Below are positions 7,290-16,423 of a stretch of 64,000 nucleotides of DNA, one piece after another; the stretch's first letter is position 1; each line of letters starts with the position of its first letter. The DNA comes from UBA11710 sp049287025 (GTDB lineage: Bacteria; Patescibacteriota; Patescibacteriia; Magasanikbacterales; UBA922), in assembly GCA_049287025.1 (NCBI GenBank), contig JBAQFA010000009.1, forward strand, positions 62,001-126,000, written 5' to 3'. The notes below the pieces were generated by a model. That model saw nothing but the letters and a program-made list of their open reading frames with translations, searched no databases and had not been told where the DNA came from. Made by a program: the position numbers and the translations under genes.

Positions 7290-10277
7290 ATGTCTGAAAT
7301 CAAACCAAAACGTCGAGTTTATGGTTATACCAATAATCATGATGAAAAAATTAACAAAATAGTTCATGGTTATAACAAACCTGTACAGACTAAAATTAAT
7401 CATCCTAATAATAAAAAATGGCTAAAAATAGCAGTTTTACCTTTTCTTGTTATTGGATGGATATTCAAATTTTTGTGGTTTTTGTGGACAAAAAGACCAA
7501 GATTGTCTCAATCAATAAAGAAAAAACTGCGCGCTAAATTGGGCTGGGTGATTTTAACATGTATAGTAATAGGATTTTTATTAGCGACTATTTTGGTAGC
7601 TTGGGCAAGTAAAGATTTACCTGACCCAGACAAATTGACCGACAGAAAAGTGGCCCAGAGTACCAAAATTTATGATCGAACGGGGGAACATATCCTCTAT
7701 GAGGTGTTTGCTGATCAAAAAAGAACCATGGTGACATTGGATAAGATTCCTAAAAATTTAGTTAATGGTGTAATTGCTACTGAAGACAGTCAATTTTATG
7801 AGCACCATGGCGTTAGAATTACTAGTTTTATTCGCGCAGTTGTATACGGTGTGTTTACTAGCAAACAAATTGGTGGGACTTCTACTCTTACTCAACAATT
7901 GGTAAAGAACGCGATTTTAACCACAGAAAGAAGTTATATAAGAAAGTTAAAAGAAATAATTTTGTCTTTGCGTTTGGAACAAAAATATAGTAAAGACCAA
8001 ATTTTACAGATTTATTTTAATGAAATTCCTTATGGTTCTACCAACTATGGTGTACAGTCAGCGGCGCATAGTTATTTTGGTAAAGATGTTTCAGAATTAA
8101 ATCTCCAAGAATGTGCTACTTTGGCTGGTTTGCCACAAGCCCCCTCTCGTTTTCTTGGTGATCCAGAAGCTTTAAAACAACGTCGAGATTTTGTTTTGGG
8201 TAGAATGTTTGCCGAAGGCTATATTACCGAAGAAGAAAAAAACAAGGCTCAAGCTGAACCAATAACTTTGGAAAAAAGATTTGGAGAAATTAAAGCGCCA
8301 CATTTTGTTTTGTATGTACGTCAACAATTGGTAGATATGTATGGTGAACAGACCGTAGATACTGGTGGATTAAAAGTTTATACCACTTTGGATTGGGGAA
8401 AACAAGAATCAGCCGAAAAAGCGGTGAAAGAACAATCAGAAAAATTATTTGAAGCGGCTAAAGCTAATAATGCGTCTTTGGTAGCACTAGATCCAAAGAC
8501 TGGTCAAGTATTGGCCATGGTGGGCTCGCGTGATTTTTATGATGACAGTATTAGTGGACAGTTCAATGTTGCCACTTTGGGCAAGCGTCAGCCTGGGTCT
8601 TCATTCAAACCAATTATTTATACGGCCGCTTTTGAAAAAGGTTATACTCCAGATACTTTGTTGTGGGATGTAAAAACTAATTTTGCGGTGTCAGGTAATT
8701 CTTATGAACCACAAAATTATGATTTGAAAGAACGTGGACCAGTGAGAATGCGCGAAGCTTTGCAAGGTTCTTTGAACATCCCCGCTGTTCAAACCTTATA
8801 TTTAGTTGGCGCAAAAAAAGGCGTAGAGTTTGCCGAACGATTGGGTTACACCACCCTTAGTGAAGGTGAATTTGGTTTGTCTCTAGTCTTGGGTGGTGGT
8901 GAAGTAAAATTGATTGAACATACCAATGCTTTTGCTGTGTTTGCTAATAATGGTGTAAAACAGAATTATAATAGTATTATGAAAGTGGAGGACAATGACG
9001 GAGGAATTTTGTATGAATGGAAACAAAAAAAAGGTGAGCGGATTTTGGATGAAAAAATTTCAGCGACAATTTCTAATGTACTTAGTGATGATGAAGCTAG
9101 AGCATCTGTTTTTGGTGCGGGCGGAGTTCTTACTTTACCCGATAGAAAAGTAGCCGTAAAAACTGGTACGACAAATAACTATGTGGATGCTTGGACAGTT
9201 GGGTATACGCCAAATTTGGTTGCCGGAGTTTGGGTGGGTAGAACAGACAATAAACCAATGAATAAAGGTGATGGTGGTAGTAGATTGGCGGCGCCGATTT
9301 GGAAACAATTTATGGTGGATGCTTTGAAAGATATGCCTATAGAAAATTTTCCTGACATGCCAGCCAATGATGCCCAAAAACCAATTTTGCGTGGTTCAAT
9401 TGGCGGGGGTATTACTTTGCCGATTGATAAAATTACGGGCAAGATTGCCACTAGTTCAACACCACAACAATATATTGTAGAGAGAAAATATTTACCAGCT
9501 CATTCTATACTATATTATGTAAATAAAGATGACCCACGCGGAGATCCACCACAAAACCCTAGTGATGATCCACAATATGCCATTTGGGAACAGGCAATTC
9601 AAGATTGGGTAGCGAGAAAAAAAGCTGAGAATCCAGATTGGAGTATTAGTTTTGAAGAACCACCGACTGAATATGATGATCTTCATTCTTTGGAACAAGC
9701 GCCGACTTTGGAAATTATTTATCCACAAGTTAGTAGCACACTTTATTCTCGACAATTGGATACAGATATACGAGCGACAGCGGAGCGCGGAGTAAGTAAA
9801 GTGAGTTATAAAATTGATGATAAAAATATTGCCACGATAAAAGATTATCCATTTAATCTTAGTTATAATTTGCGCGAGTTTGCCCCGGGTTGGCATACTT
9901 TGACTGTGACAGTGGAAGATGATATTGGTAATCGACGACAAGAACAGGTGCCATTCAATCTAGATGCCGAAGAAGAACCACCAGCAATTTATTTTTCTGA
10001 AAAAGATATAACACTCCAGGCCAGTGATTTTCCTCGGACATTTTTTATGAACCATTTTCGGATTAATGAAATTAGCGCCGTGGCAATTTACAAAAGACAA
10101 AATGACAATAATACTCTGATTGCTAGTGTAAATGATTTTTCTAATTTGTTTAATAATCAAGTAATGTTTAGATGGGACGAAACGCCAGCGCCAGGGGAGT
10201 ATGAATTAATTGCGGAAATAAAATTGAAAGATGGAAGTGTGAGGGAGAGTGGAAGACTCCACGTTGTTATTGAATAA
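7290..10277 (+). CDS. Class A penicillin-binding protein (PBP1a family)
   Basis: This 995-residue bifunctional peptidoglycan synthase has a basic cytoplasmic N-terminus and hydrophobic segments at about 44-67 and 84-105. The glycosyltransferase 51 domain shows ATEDSQFYEHHG (catalytic Glu165), GGTSTLTQQ (195-203) and IYFNEIPYG (Glu245). The transpeptidase domain has SSFK (Ser437, Lys440), SLN (494-496) and KTG (624-626). About 170 residues beyond the transpeptidase form an Ig-like extension (LEIIYPQVSSTLYSR onward) with a likely wall or partner-binding role. All catalytic residues are present. It polymerises and cross-links glycan strands at the outer face of the membrane. Confidence 0.96.
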   Translation: MSEIKPKRRVYGYTNNHDEKINKIVHGYNKPVQTKINHPNNKKWLKIAVLPFLVIGWIFKFLWFLWTKRPRLSQSIKKKLRAKLGWVILTCIVIGFLLATILVAWASKDLPDPDKLTDRKVAQSTKIYDRTGEHILYEVFADQKRTMVTLDKIPKNLVNGVIATEDSQFYEHHGVRITSFIRAVVYGVFTSKQIGGTSTLTQQLVKNAILTTERSYIRKLKEIILSLRLEQKYSKDQILQIYFNEIPYGSTNYGVQSAAHSYFGKDVSELNLQECATLAGLPQAPSRFLGDPEALKQRRDFVLGRMFAEGYITEEEKNKAQAEPITLEKRFGEIKAPHFVLYVRQQLVDMYGEQTVDTGGLKVYTTLDWGKQESAEKAVKEQSEKLFEAAKANNASLVALDPKTGQVLAMVGSRDFYDDSISGQFNVATLGKRQPGSSFKPIIYTAAFEKGYTPDTLLWDVKTNFAVSGNSYEPQNYDLKERGPVRMREALQGSLNIPAVQTLYLVGAKKGVEFAERLGYTTLSEGEFGLSLVLGGGEVKLIEHTNAFAVFANNGVKQNYNSIMKVEDNDGGILYEWKQKKGERILDEKISATISNVLSDDEARASVFGAGGVLTLPDRKVAVKTGTTNNYVDAWTVGYTPNLVAGVWVGRTDNKPMNKGDGGSRLAAPIWKQFMVDALKDMPIENFPDMPANDAQKPILRGSIGGGITLPIDKITGKIATSSTPQQYIVERKYLPAHSILYYVNKDDPRGDPPQNPSDDPQYAIWEQAIQDWVARKKAENPDWSISFEEPPTEYDDLHSLEQAPTLEIIYPQVSSTLYSRQLDTDIRATAERGVSKVSYKIDDKNIATIKDYPFNLSYNLREFAPGWHTLTVTVEDDIGNRRQEQVPFNLDAEEEPPAIYFSEKDITLQASDFPRTFFMNHFRINEISAVAIYKRQNDNNTLIASVNDFSNLFNNQVMFRWDETPAPGEYELIAEIKLKDGSVRESGRLHVVIE

Positions 10278-10420
10278 TTTTTGGTTTGATGACTGTTTAC
10301 GTACTAATTACGAAACTTACGAATCTACGAAACTACCATTGTTAAATTGCCACATTGTTAAATTGTTAATGATACACACAGAAGAAAGTCTGTTAATGTA
10401 AATTTTACGGAAATTAAACA

Positions 10421-10452
10421 AAAAATCCCTTCCTAAATGGTTGGGATTTTTT
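10421..10452. terminator. Bidirectional terminator after the PBP gene
   Basis: AAAAATCCC (10421-10429) pairs with GGGATTTTT (10443-10451) around a 13-base loop. It can end both the PBP transcript and the leftward transcript of cassette locus 1. Confidence 0.7.
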
Positions 10453-10585
10453 TGTCTCGTTTGTCGACAAGTCGAGATGCCGAGCTCACGCGCCGGCCTA
10501 CGCCTATTTAATCCATAGATGGAGTGCCACTTTTGAATGTGTGTGGCGCACAGTGAAGAGGTGTGGAACAAGCCGGCCATGTTTA

Positions 10586-11029
10586 TCAGATTTTGAATTC
10601 CTGATAAATCCTGGCCAGCACCTTTGCAGCCGTATGAACTCGTTCCAGGATGTTCGTGAGTGCGTCGGAGAATTCGTGCCACTCCCAGACAGTCTCTTCC
10701 CCGTCACTTTTCAGGTTGTAGCTACCCATCATGGCGGCAAACACTTGGTAGGCGTTAACGCTTCGGCCTGTTTTTTCCCCACGCAGTATACTGCCGTGTA
10801 TGTGTTGCGCGTAGTTTTCAAGCCACTCAACCAAATCTTCGTTCCCCTCTATTTTCTGTAGAAGCTGGTCTGCGATTTGATCAACGCTTTCCTTACAACA
10901 CTCTTCATCTGCGTCAAGTCGTAAGTACAGGCAAACGATGGCGATCAGATTGGGTGGAAGGTCATAGCATCCCTCAGGATAAGTCCTGAGCATAGGCTCG
11001 CCTTCTCCCCAGCTAGAAAGGTAGAGCAT
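10586..11029 (-). CDS. Hypothetical protein, second gene of cassette locus 1
   Basis: I do not recognise this 147-residue soluble, acidic and mostly helical protein (motifs CYLRLDADEECC, VEWLENYAQHIHG, VFAAMMGSYNL). The start is the ATG at 11027-11029, chosen over an overlapping GTG because AAGGAGG lies six to seven bases upstream. Its GC content is clearly higher than that of the neighbours. It follows the gene at 11187-11453 on the same strand. Between them lie a GC-rich hairpin, the CCATCTTT inverted repeat and a second copy of the 36-base leader. Strong ribosome binding and foreign composition point to horizontal origin. Confidence 0.7.
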   Translation of the reverse strand: MLYLSSWGEGEPMLRTYPEGCYDLPPNLIAIVCLYLRLDADEECCKESVDQIADQLLQKIEGNEDLVEWLENYAQHIHGSILRGEKTGRSVNAYQVFAAMMGSYNLKSDGEETVWEWHEFSDALTNILERVHTAAKVLARIYQEFKI

Positions 11030-11058
11030 CACTCACCTCCTTGTTTACAAAGAACGTT

Positions 11059-11094
11059 GTCCAACTTTCGAGGTACATCCTCGATTGTCAGAAC
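11059..11094 (-). repeat. Leader repeat L1, internal copy
   Basis: These 36 bases match 11481-11516 at 33 positions. On the minus strand TCGAGG...CCTCGA forms a small hairpin. It precedes the Shine-Dalgarno sequence of the gene at 10586-11029. Confidence 0.8.
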
Positions 11095-11098
11095 TTCC

Positions 11099-11136
11099 TC
11101 CATCTTTATACAAAAAATATTTTGGACAAAGATGGA
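11099..11136. repeat. CCATCTTT inverted repeat (cassette unit, locus 1)
   Basis: TCCATCTTT (11099-11107) and AAAGATGGA (11128-11136) are perfect complements around a 20-base A/T-rich loop. The same stem with a similar loop occurs at 40904-40944, 41288-41330 and 41796-41836. Confidence 0.8.
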
Positions 11137-11142
11137 AGGCCC

Positions 11143-11170
11143 GGCGCTTTGTTGACGCGCGGCCGGGCGA
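11143..11170 (-). other. GC-rich hairpin after the zinc-ribbon gene
   Basis: On the minus strand GCCCGGC and GCCGGGC can pair around a 14-base loop. It sits where locus 2 has the TTTCTAACCG hairpin, between a stop codon and the CCATCTTT repeat. No U-run follows. Confidence 0.5.
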
Positions 11171-11186
11171 AGCGTGGCGGAGTGTG

Positions 11187-11453
11187 TTACTCCTTGGGTG
11201 TGGAGAGGTGGAGAAAGTGGCGGATTTTTTGCCAGAAGATTTTGTTGGCTTCTATTCCGGCTTCCTTTTTCGCTCGAGCCTCCCTGATGCCCTTGTTCCT
11301 TTCGAGGCCACACTGGGGGCAGTAGGACATGTGAGGTAAGAGTTCATTTCCACACAGGCATTGTGGAAGAGCAACTCTCTTTACACCACAATATTGACAG
11401 AACTCTGAGTATCCCACGTGACTACACATCGGGCACAGCCTACTCTCAAGCAT
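11187..11453 (-). CDS. Double zinc-ribbon small protein, first gene of cassette locus 1
   Basis: The 88-residue protein carries two zinc-binding knuckle pairs: CPMC with CQYC, and CLCG with CPQC. It ends in a basic helical tail (REARAKKEAG...FWQKIRHFLHL). The longer frame opens with TTG at 11486 inside leader repeat L1. The ATG at 11451-11453 is preferred because GGAGG precedes it by about six bases. Double zinc ribbons often mediate protein or nucleic-acid contacts, but nothing here fixes a function. It is the first gene after a TTGACA-17-TACAAT promoter and is followed by the hairpin unit and the second cassette gene. Confidence 0.75.
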   Translation of the reverse strand: MLESRLCPMCSHVGYSEFCQYCGVKRVALPQCLCGNELLPHMSYCPQCGLERNKGIREARAKKEAGIEANKIFWQKIRHFLHLSTPKE

Positions 11454-11480
11454 TTCTTCCTCCAGAGTGTAAGGAATTTC

Positions 11481-11516
11481 GTCCAACTTTCGAGGCCCAT
11501 CCTCGATCGTCAGAAC
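11481..11516 (-). repeat. Leader repeat L1, promoter-proximal copy
   Basis: The minus-strand transcript predicted from the promoter at 11522-11550 starts near 11515, so this 36-base block is exactly the 5' end of the mRNA. It contains the hairpin TCGAGG-ATGGG-CCTCGA. Confidence 0.8.
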
Positions 11517-11521
11517 AAGGA

Positions 11522-11550
11522 ATTGTAGATTATTTATGAGTAATTGTCAA
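11522..11550 (-). promoter_or_regulatory. Sigma70 promoter of cassette locus 1
   Basis: On the minus strand TTGACA (11545-11550) and TACAAT (11522-11527) are 17 bases apart. Confidence 0.8.
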
Positions 11551-11632
11551 GATTAAGTAGTTCAAAAATGTATATAAAATAGGCTAAAATAAGCTAAATA
11601 ATTATTAACACATATAATTTTGTCGGGATGAT

Positions 11633-11661
11633 TTGACATATATTGTTATATATGTTATATT
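11633..11661 (+). promoter_or_regulatory. Promoter of the TrmB gene with operator-like palindrome
   Basis: TTGACA (11633-11638) and TATATT (11656-11661) are 17 bases apart. The spacer is almost filled by the palindrome CATATA-TTGTTA-TATATG (11637-11654). A repressor bound there would block RNA polymerase, and autoregulation by the TrmB-like product is a reasonable guess. Confidence 0.7.
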
Positions 11662-11710
11662 AGTTATGGTTTAAAACATTATTTTGTTTGCTAAAGTGGT
11701 TAATTGTAGG

Positions 11711-11768
11711 AAAGATTCACCCTTCGGGTATCTTCGACCTCTCCGCCAGTCGGCGGATCGGAATGAAC
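11711..11768. repeat. Palindromic repeats in the TrmB leader
   Basis: ACCCTTCGGGT and CCGCCAGTCGGCGG are two small hairpins inside a GATTC...GGAATGAAC unit. It resembles the repeat units at 3489-3547 and 52808-52850. It lies in the leader directly before the ATG at 11776. Confidence 0.6.
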
Positions 11769-11775
11769 TAAAAAA

Positions 11776-12564
11776 ATGGAAAAAAATAATTTAGAAAAAT
11801 TAATAGATTTGGGTCTACAAGAAAATGAAGCCAAAATATATTTGGCTTTGTTGGAATTGGGAAAAGGCAATGTGACCGAAATTAGTCGGCGCGCAGGATT
11901 GAACCGGACGACGGGTTATGATATTTTGGAACGTCTTGGTTTACATGGTATGGTGAACCGCGCCAGAGTGGGTAGTAAAAAAATTATTTATGTGGCCGAA
12001 CCGCCATCACATTTGCGTCAGTACTTGGAAGACAAAAAACGCGCCATGGAAAGACGGATGGAAGAATTAAATGATTTGTTGCCAGATTTGCAATCACTTT
12101 ATAAAACTGATATTAAACCAGTTATAAAATTTGCCGAAGGGAAAAGTGAAATGCAAAAATTGTATTTGAATGTTTTGGATGCGAAGAGTGAAGTTTATTC
12201 AATTCTTAATTTAAAAGGTTATGCCGAAGTTTTTGATGAACTGGGTGCTTATCAATCCAAAGAACGACATAAAAAAGGCATAAAAGAAAAAGTTTTGGCT
12301 ATAAAAAATGATACCGCTCTGTGGTGGTATAATAAAACTTATAAAAATAAAACTGCCAAGGATAAAAAGTTAACCGAATATCGCTGGCTAGAAGATGCGG
12401 AAAAGTATTCTACCGCCGGAGAAGTAAATATTTTTGATGATAAAGTAATTGGTGTATTATCCAAACCAAGTGAAAATGTGGCATTTGAAATTCAATCACA
12501 GACATTTGCGGATTTTTTGAAATTAGTTTTTGAAATGGCGTGGAAGAATAGTGAACAAAAATAA
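11776..12564 (+). CDS. TrmB-like transcriptional regulator
   Basis: Residues 1-70 form a winged helix typical of TrmB: LIDLGLQENEAKIYLALLELG, then VTEISRRAGLNRTTGYDILERL. A coiled segment follows at about 85-110 (LEDKKRAMERRMEELNDLLP). The C-terminal domain is phospholipase-D-like, the usual sensor region of the family, ending near EMAWKNSEQK. The 262-residue length is usual. It has its own promoter with a palindrome in the spacer, and the next gene encodes a giant surface protein, so it may control that gene or itself. A second TrmB-like gene lies at 39006. Confidence 0.88.
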   Translation: MEKNNLEKLIDLGLQENEAKIYLALLELGKGNVTEISRRAGLNRTTGYDILERLGLHGMVNRARVGSKKIIYVAEPPSHLRQYLEDKKRAMERRMEELNDLLPDLQSLYKTDIKPVIKFAEGKSEMQKLYLNVLDAKSEVYSILNLKGYAEVFDELGAYQSKERHKKGIKEKVLAIKNDTALWWYNKTYKNKTAKDKKLTEYRWLEDAEKYSTAGEVNIFDDKVIGVLSKPSENVAFEIQSQTFADFLKLVFEMAWKNSEQK

Positions 12565-12709
12565 AATAATAATTGTACATAAATTTTACGAAAATTAAAC
12601 AAAAATTTTACAAATCATTTTAACAAATTTATAAAATATTAATACAATTCTAAATATAAAAAAGATTAATTTGTTTTGTTAAATTTATTTTATTTTTAAT
12701 TTAGGGGGT

Positions 12710-15700
12710 ATGAAATATAAAATGCCTGTCCGCAATGTATTTCGCATTTTAGCGAATAAAGGCGGGTCTGTCATAATATCCATATTTTTTGTTATGGGTA
12801 TTTTTTTAATTATCAATTTAGCACGATCGGAAAATACTGATATTGTGATAAATGAAATTTGCCCCACCGGTTGTGCCGTGTCTGGTCACCAGTGGATTGA
12901 AATATATAATAAAGGGGATGTTGCGGTTGATTTGAGTGGTTGGAAATTTTGGGAAGGAGAAACAAACCATGGATTAGATATTTCATCATCTAGTTTGGAA
13001 CAAGATTTTTTAATTGAACCAGGAGAATATGCCATTATTGCCCAAAATGATTTGTATTTTTTTGAGGATCATCCAGATGTTACATCCACTATATTTGATA
13101 GTTCGTGGGGAACATTGAATAAGGGTGGGGAATTGATTGGAATGAAAGATAATAATGGTGATTTGTTAGAAGAATTTATATATAAAGCAATTAATAATTT
13201 TTCTTTAGAAAGAAAAGATGCTAATGAATTAATTACAGATGAAAATAATTGGCTAGAACATCCAGATAGTAATTCTGTGGGCCAAGTAAATTATTGGAGT
13301 GGGTACACGGATGACACAGGACACGGAGATACGGAAGATGAGGAGGACACGGAAGATGATGGAGATACAGAGGGCGATGATGAAACAACGACATCTACTC
13401 CACCCATTGCCACTTCAACTGATGCGGTTTTAGTTATAAATGAATTTGTCAGTGATCCAGATGAAGGACAAAATGAGTGGATTGAATTATATAATATTGG
13501 CACTTCTACTATTGATTTGGATGGTTGGACATTGTCTGATGGAGTTGGAGTGATATCTTCACCAACTGGTACGATTGATGCTAATGGATTTTTTGTGATT
13601 GAATTATCTTCAACCAAACTAAATAATTCTGGAGATATTATAATTTTAAAAAATTTAAATGAAGAAACAGTTGATCAGGTGTGTTTTGGTAATTGGATTG
13701 AAGGTTGTTTACCCGAAGCGACCAGTGCTCCAGACAAAGGCAATTCTATTGCTAGAATTGTTGACGGCGGGGATACAAATAATGATAAAAATGATTGGCA
13801 AGAAACAACTACGCTGACAAAGGGTTTAATTAATATAATTACTGCACCAGTGGTCAATCCACCGCCATCGGGTGGTGGTGGCGGAGGAGGTGGAACAGAA
13901 ATTGTTTATTATAATGCCGGGGAAATTATTATTAATGAAATTAATTCTGATCCAGGCGATGGTGAAGATGAATTTGTTGAATTGTATAATAAAACTAGTG
14001 ATAGTATTAGTTTGGACAATTGGTGGCTAGAAGATGGGAGCGAAACCAAAACAAAATTAAGTGGCAGTATTAATGCTCGTGGTTTTTTTGTAATAGAAAA
14101 ACCGAGTGGCAATCTAAACAATGCTGGAGATTTGTTAGCCTTATTTTCTCCAGATGGTAAAGAAATTGACAAAGTATCTTATGGTACATGGGATGATGGT
14201 AATATAAATGATAACGCCCCAGCCCCAGAAGATCCATTAAGTCTAGTGCGTAAAGTGGATGGTCAGGATTCGGATAATGATTACTATGATTTTGTTTTAA
14301 CTTCATCTATTACCAAAGGCAAGAGTAATAAAATTTCTGCCGTGTTGGAAGATGGAGAAATTTTGGAACAAATAATTGGTTCTAGTAAAATTATTCTTAA
14401 TGAAATTTTTCCCAATCCAAAAGCGAGTGACAATGATGAAGAATTTATTGAATTAAAAAATATTGGAGAAGAAACAGTGAATCTAAAAGATTGGCAATTG
14501 AGTGATTCAACCGCTAGAAAATATAAAATTACCCAAGGCAGTATTCCGGCTGGTGGTTATATAGTTTTTAAACGCATTATGACGGGTATTGCTCTTAATA
14601 ATACTGGCGGGGAAGAAATAAAATTATTTTTACCTAGTGGTAGTTTGGTTGATAGTGTAAAATATTCTGGTAGTGCAGATGATAATATTTCTTATGCGCA
14701 ACTGGAAGATGGTGGTTGGAAATGGACTACAAAATTAACTCCAGGCAAGGATAATATTATTGAAGGTAAAGCAGCTTTGCCAATAATTTCGATTGATGTA
14801 GATACAGAAGTGGCTGTAGGTGAGTCAGTGGTTTTTGATGCGTCAGACACGACTGATCCAGATGGTGAGAAGATGACTTTTGTTTGGAATTTTGGTGATG
14901 GCGAAGACGATACTGGTGATGTGGTGGAACATAGTTTTAATACCGAGGGAGTCTATACTGTAATTTTAAATGTGACAAATAAAAATGGAGCAATAGCAGA
15001 AAAGAAAATAATTATTACGGTAAAAAATAAATTAAGTTTTGTGGGTGGTTATTATCAAGCTGATGATGTAAGTAAGATTGAAATTTCAGAAATTTTACCC
15101 AATCCTATAGGCAGTGATACTACGGAATTTGTTGAATTGTATAATCCGACTGATAAGGATATTGATTTGGGTGGAATAAAAATTGATGATGAAGAAGGTG
15201 GTTCACGTGCTTATACTATTCCAGATAAGACAATTATTCCTGCCGGTGTTTATCTAGTATTCGGTCGACAAGATACAAAACTAGCCTTGAATAATACGAG
15301 TGATTCAGTTCGTTTATTATATCCAGATGGGACAATTTTTAAAGAAGTAAGATTTGATGATGTGTCTGAAGGGGCAAGTTATATCCAAGATGAGAATGAT
15401 AGTTGGCAATGGACAAGCGCAATTACTCCTGGTGAAGAAAATATTGATACTTTGGTAGTGGAAAAGGCAACTACTAGAACACTGAGTAAATCAAAAGGAA
15501 TAAAACCAATAATTAATACCACTTTGGAAAAATTGCGCGATGAAGATATTGGTGACAAAGTAAGAGTGACTGGGGTCGTGGCTGTAGAACCAGGAGTTTT
15601 GGCTTCACAGTATTTTTACATTGTCGGTTCACCAGGCGTACAGGTGTATATGTACAAAAAAGATTTCCCTGATTTAAAAGTGGGAGATAGGATTGAAATT

Positions 15701-16270
15701 AGTGGAGAAATTTCCGAGAGTTATGGTAATACCAGAATAAAATTAGCCAGCAAAGATGATATTAAAAAGATTGATCACCCGGGTGATCCAGAGCCATTGA
15801 TAGTGGAAGTGGCCGATGTGCAAGAACAGATGGAAGGCTGGCTCGTGCAAGTGAGTGGAGAAGTTACAGAAATAAAAGGTTCATATATGTATGTGGACGA
15901 TGGGACTGAGGAGGTACAAGTTTATTTTAAACGTGGAGCCAATATTAATAAAAAGATTTATCAAGTGGGGGATATAGTAAATGTAAAAGGTTTGGTGGCA
16001 CAAACAAAAGCGGGGTATCAGATTTTACCACGGTCGCAAAGTGATATAGAAAAAACAGGCGTAGCCGAAGATGCTGTGATCCAGATTGCGGCGAGTGAAG
16101 AAGAAGGAAAAAAAGAAGTAGCGGAAAAATATTTAACAGCTACGGCTGGTGGATTGACTTCACTTTTGTTTGGTTTGTTTGCCAAAGCACGAGGAAAAAT
16201 GGCTTTGGGTTTTGTAAAAAAAGTTGGCGTGGTGGCAGTGGATGTCATAAAGAGGAGGACGAAAGGGTAA
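12710..16270 (+). CDS. Giant lamin-tail/PKD/OB-fold surface protein
   Basis: This 1,186-residue exported protein has a signal or anchor segment at about 16-36. Lamin-tail domains with the xINEI...E(W/F)(I/V)E(L/I)YN signature begin near residues 45, 241, 407, 561 and 792. An acidic Thr/Asp/Glu linker lies near 200-230 and a glycine run near 388-396. A PKD domain lies at about 694-775 (WNFGDGEDD). Two OB-like domains start near 946 and 1042. A hydrophobic helix near 1140 is followed by a basic tail, which would anchor the C-terminus. Lamin-tail and OB domains often sit on extracellular nucleases and DNA-binding proteins, so a role in DNA capture is possible. No nuclease motif is visible. AGGGGG lies only one base before the first ATG, and the ATG at 12722 is an alternative start. 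Confidence 0.85.
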   Translation: MKYKMPVRNVFRILANKGGSVIISIFFVMGIFLIINLARSENTDIVINEICPTGCAVSGHQWIEIYNKGDVAVDLSGWKFWEGETNHGLDISSSSLEQDFLIEPGEYAIIAQNDLYFFEDHPDVTSTIFDSSWGTLNKGGELIGMKDNNGDLLEEFIYKAINNFSLERKDANELITDENNWLEHPDSNSVGQVNYWSGYTDDTGHGDTEDEEDTEDDGDTEGDDETTTSTPPIATSTDAVLVINEFVSDPDEGQNEWIELYNIGTSTIDLDGWTLSDGVGVISSPTGTIDANGFFVIELSSTKLNNSGDIIILKNLNEETVDQVCFGNWIEGCLPEATSAPDKGNSIARIVDGGDTNNDKNDWQETTTLTKGLINIITAPVVNPPPSGGGGGGGGTEIVYYNAGEIIINEINSDPGDGEDEFVELYNKTSDSISLDNWWLEDGSETKTKLSGSINARGFFVIEKPSGNLNNAGDLLALFSPDGKEIDKVSYGTWDDGNINDNAPAPEDPLSLVRKVDGQDSDNDYYDFVLTSSITKGKSNKISAVLEDGEILEQIIGSSKIILNEIFPNPKASDNDEEFIELKNIGEETVNLKDWQLSDSTARKYKITQGSIPAGGYIVFKRIMTGIALNNTGGEEIKLFLPSGSLVDSVKYSGSADDNISYAQLEDGGWKWTTKLTPGKDNIIEGKAALPIISIDVDTEVAVGESVVFDASDTTDPDGEKMTFVWNFGDGEDDTGDVVEHSFNTEGVYTVILNVTNKNGAIAEKKIIITVKNKLSFVGGYYQADDVSKIEISEILPNPIGSDTTEFVELYNPTDKDIDLGGIKIDDEEGGSRAYTIPDKTIIPAGVYLVFGRQDTKLALNNTSDSVRLLYPDGTIFKEVRFDDVSEGASYIQDENDSWQWTSAITPGEENIDTLVVEKATTRTLSKSKGIKPIINTTLEKLRDEDIGDKVRVTGVVAVEPGVLASQYFYIVGSPGVQVYMYKKDFPDLKVGDRIEISGEISESYGNTRIKLASKDDIKKIDHPGDPEPLIVEVADVQEQMEGWLVQVSGEVTEIKGSYMYVDDGTEEVQVYFKRGANINKKIYQVGDIVNVKGLVAQTKAGYQILPRSQSDIEKTGVAEDAVIQIAASEEEGKKEVAEKYLTATAGGLTSLLFGLFAKARGKMALGFVKKVGVVAVDVIKRRTKG

Positions 16271-16277
16271 AAAACTC

Positions 16278-16313
16278 ACCCCCTAACCCCCTCTCTTAAA
16301 AATAGAGGGGGGA
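16278..16313. repeat. CCCCCTAACCCCCTCT-type palindromic repeat
   Basis: A C-rich block and CCCCTCT...AGAGGGG form a hairpin between the surface protein and the antiporter. The same repeat type recurs around the DUF559 gene at 39756-39795 and near 51060-51175. Confidence 0.65.
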
Positions 16314-16335
16314 AAAAGACAAAATCAAAAAAATT

Positions 16336-16344
16336 TGCTATAAT
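16336..16344 (+). promoter_or_regulatory. Extended -10 promoter of the antiporter gene
   Basis: TGC-TATAAT at 16336-16344 lies 80 bases before the ATG. The leader between holds an imperfect inverted repeat of CAAAATACAA and TTGTATTTTG. Confidence 0.6.
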
Positions 16345-16423
16345 GTAAACAATATACAAAATACAAATAATAATATTAAAAAATATTTTGTATTTTGTTA
16401 CGTGTATATTGTATTTTGTTTTT

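Noticed and set aside
10401..10426. Similarity between 10401-10426 and 12583-12608 (AAATTTTACGRAAATTAAACAA)
   Set aside because: Short and A/T-rich; could be chance in this composition, so not listed as a repeat family.
10317..10861. Several overlapping frames on both strands (10317-10682, 10504-10707, 10541-10861)
   Set aside because: They overlap the minus-strand gene at 10586-11029, which alone has a good Shine-Dalgarno; the others lack ribosome sites and are shadows.
11041..11339. Plus- and minus-strand frames across the L1 leader and the CCATCTTT repeat
   Set aside because: They read through structured, repeated non-coding sequence and through the opposite strand of the zinc-ribbon gene.
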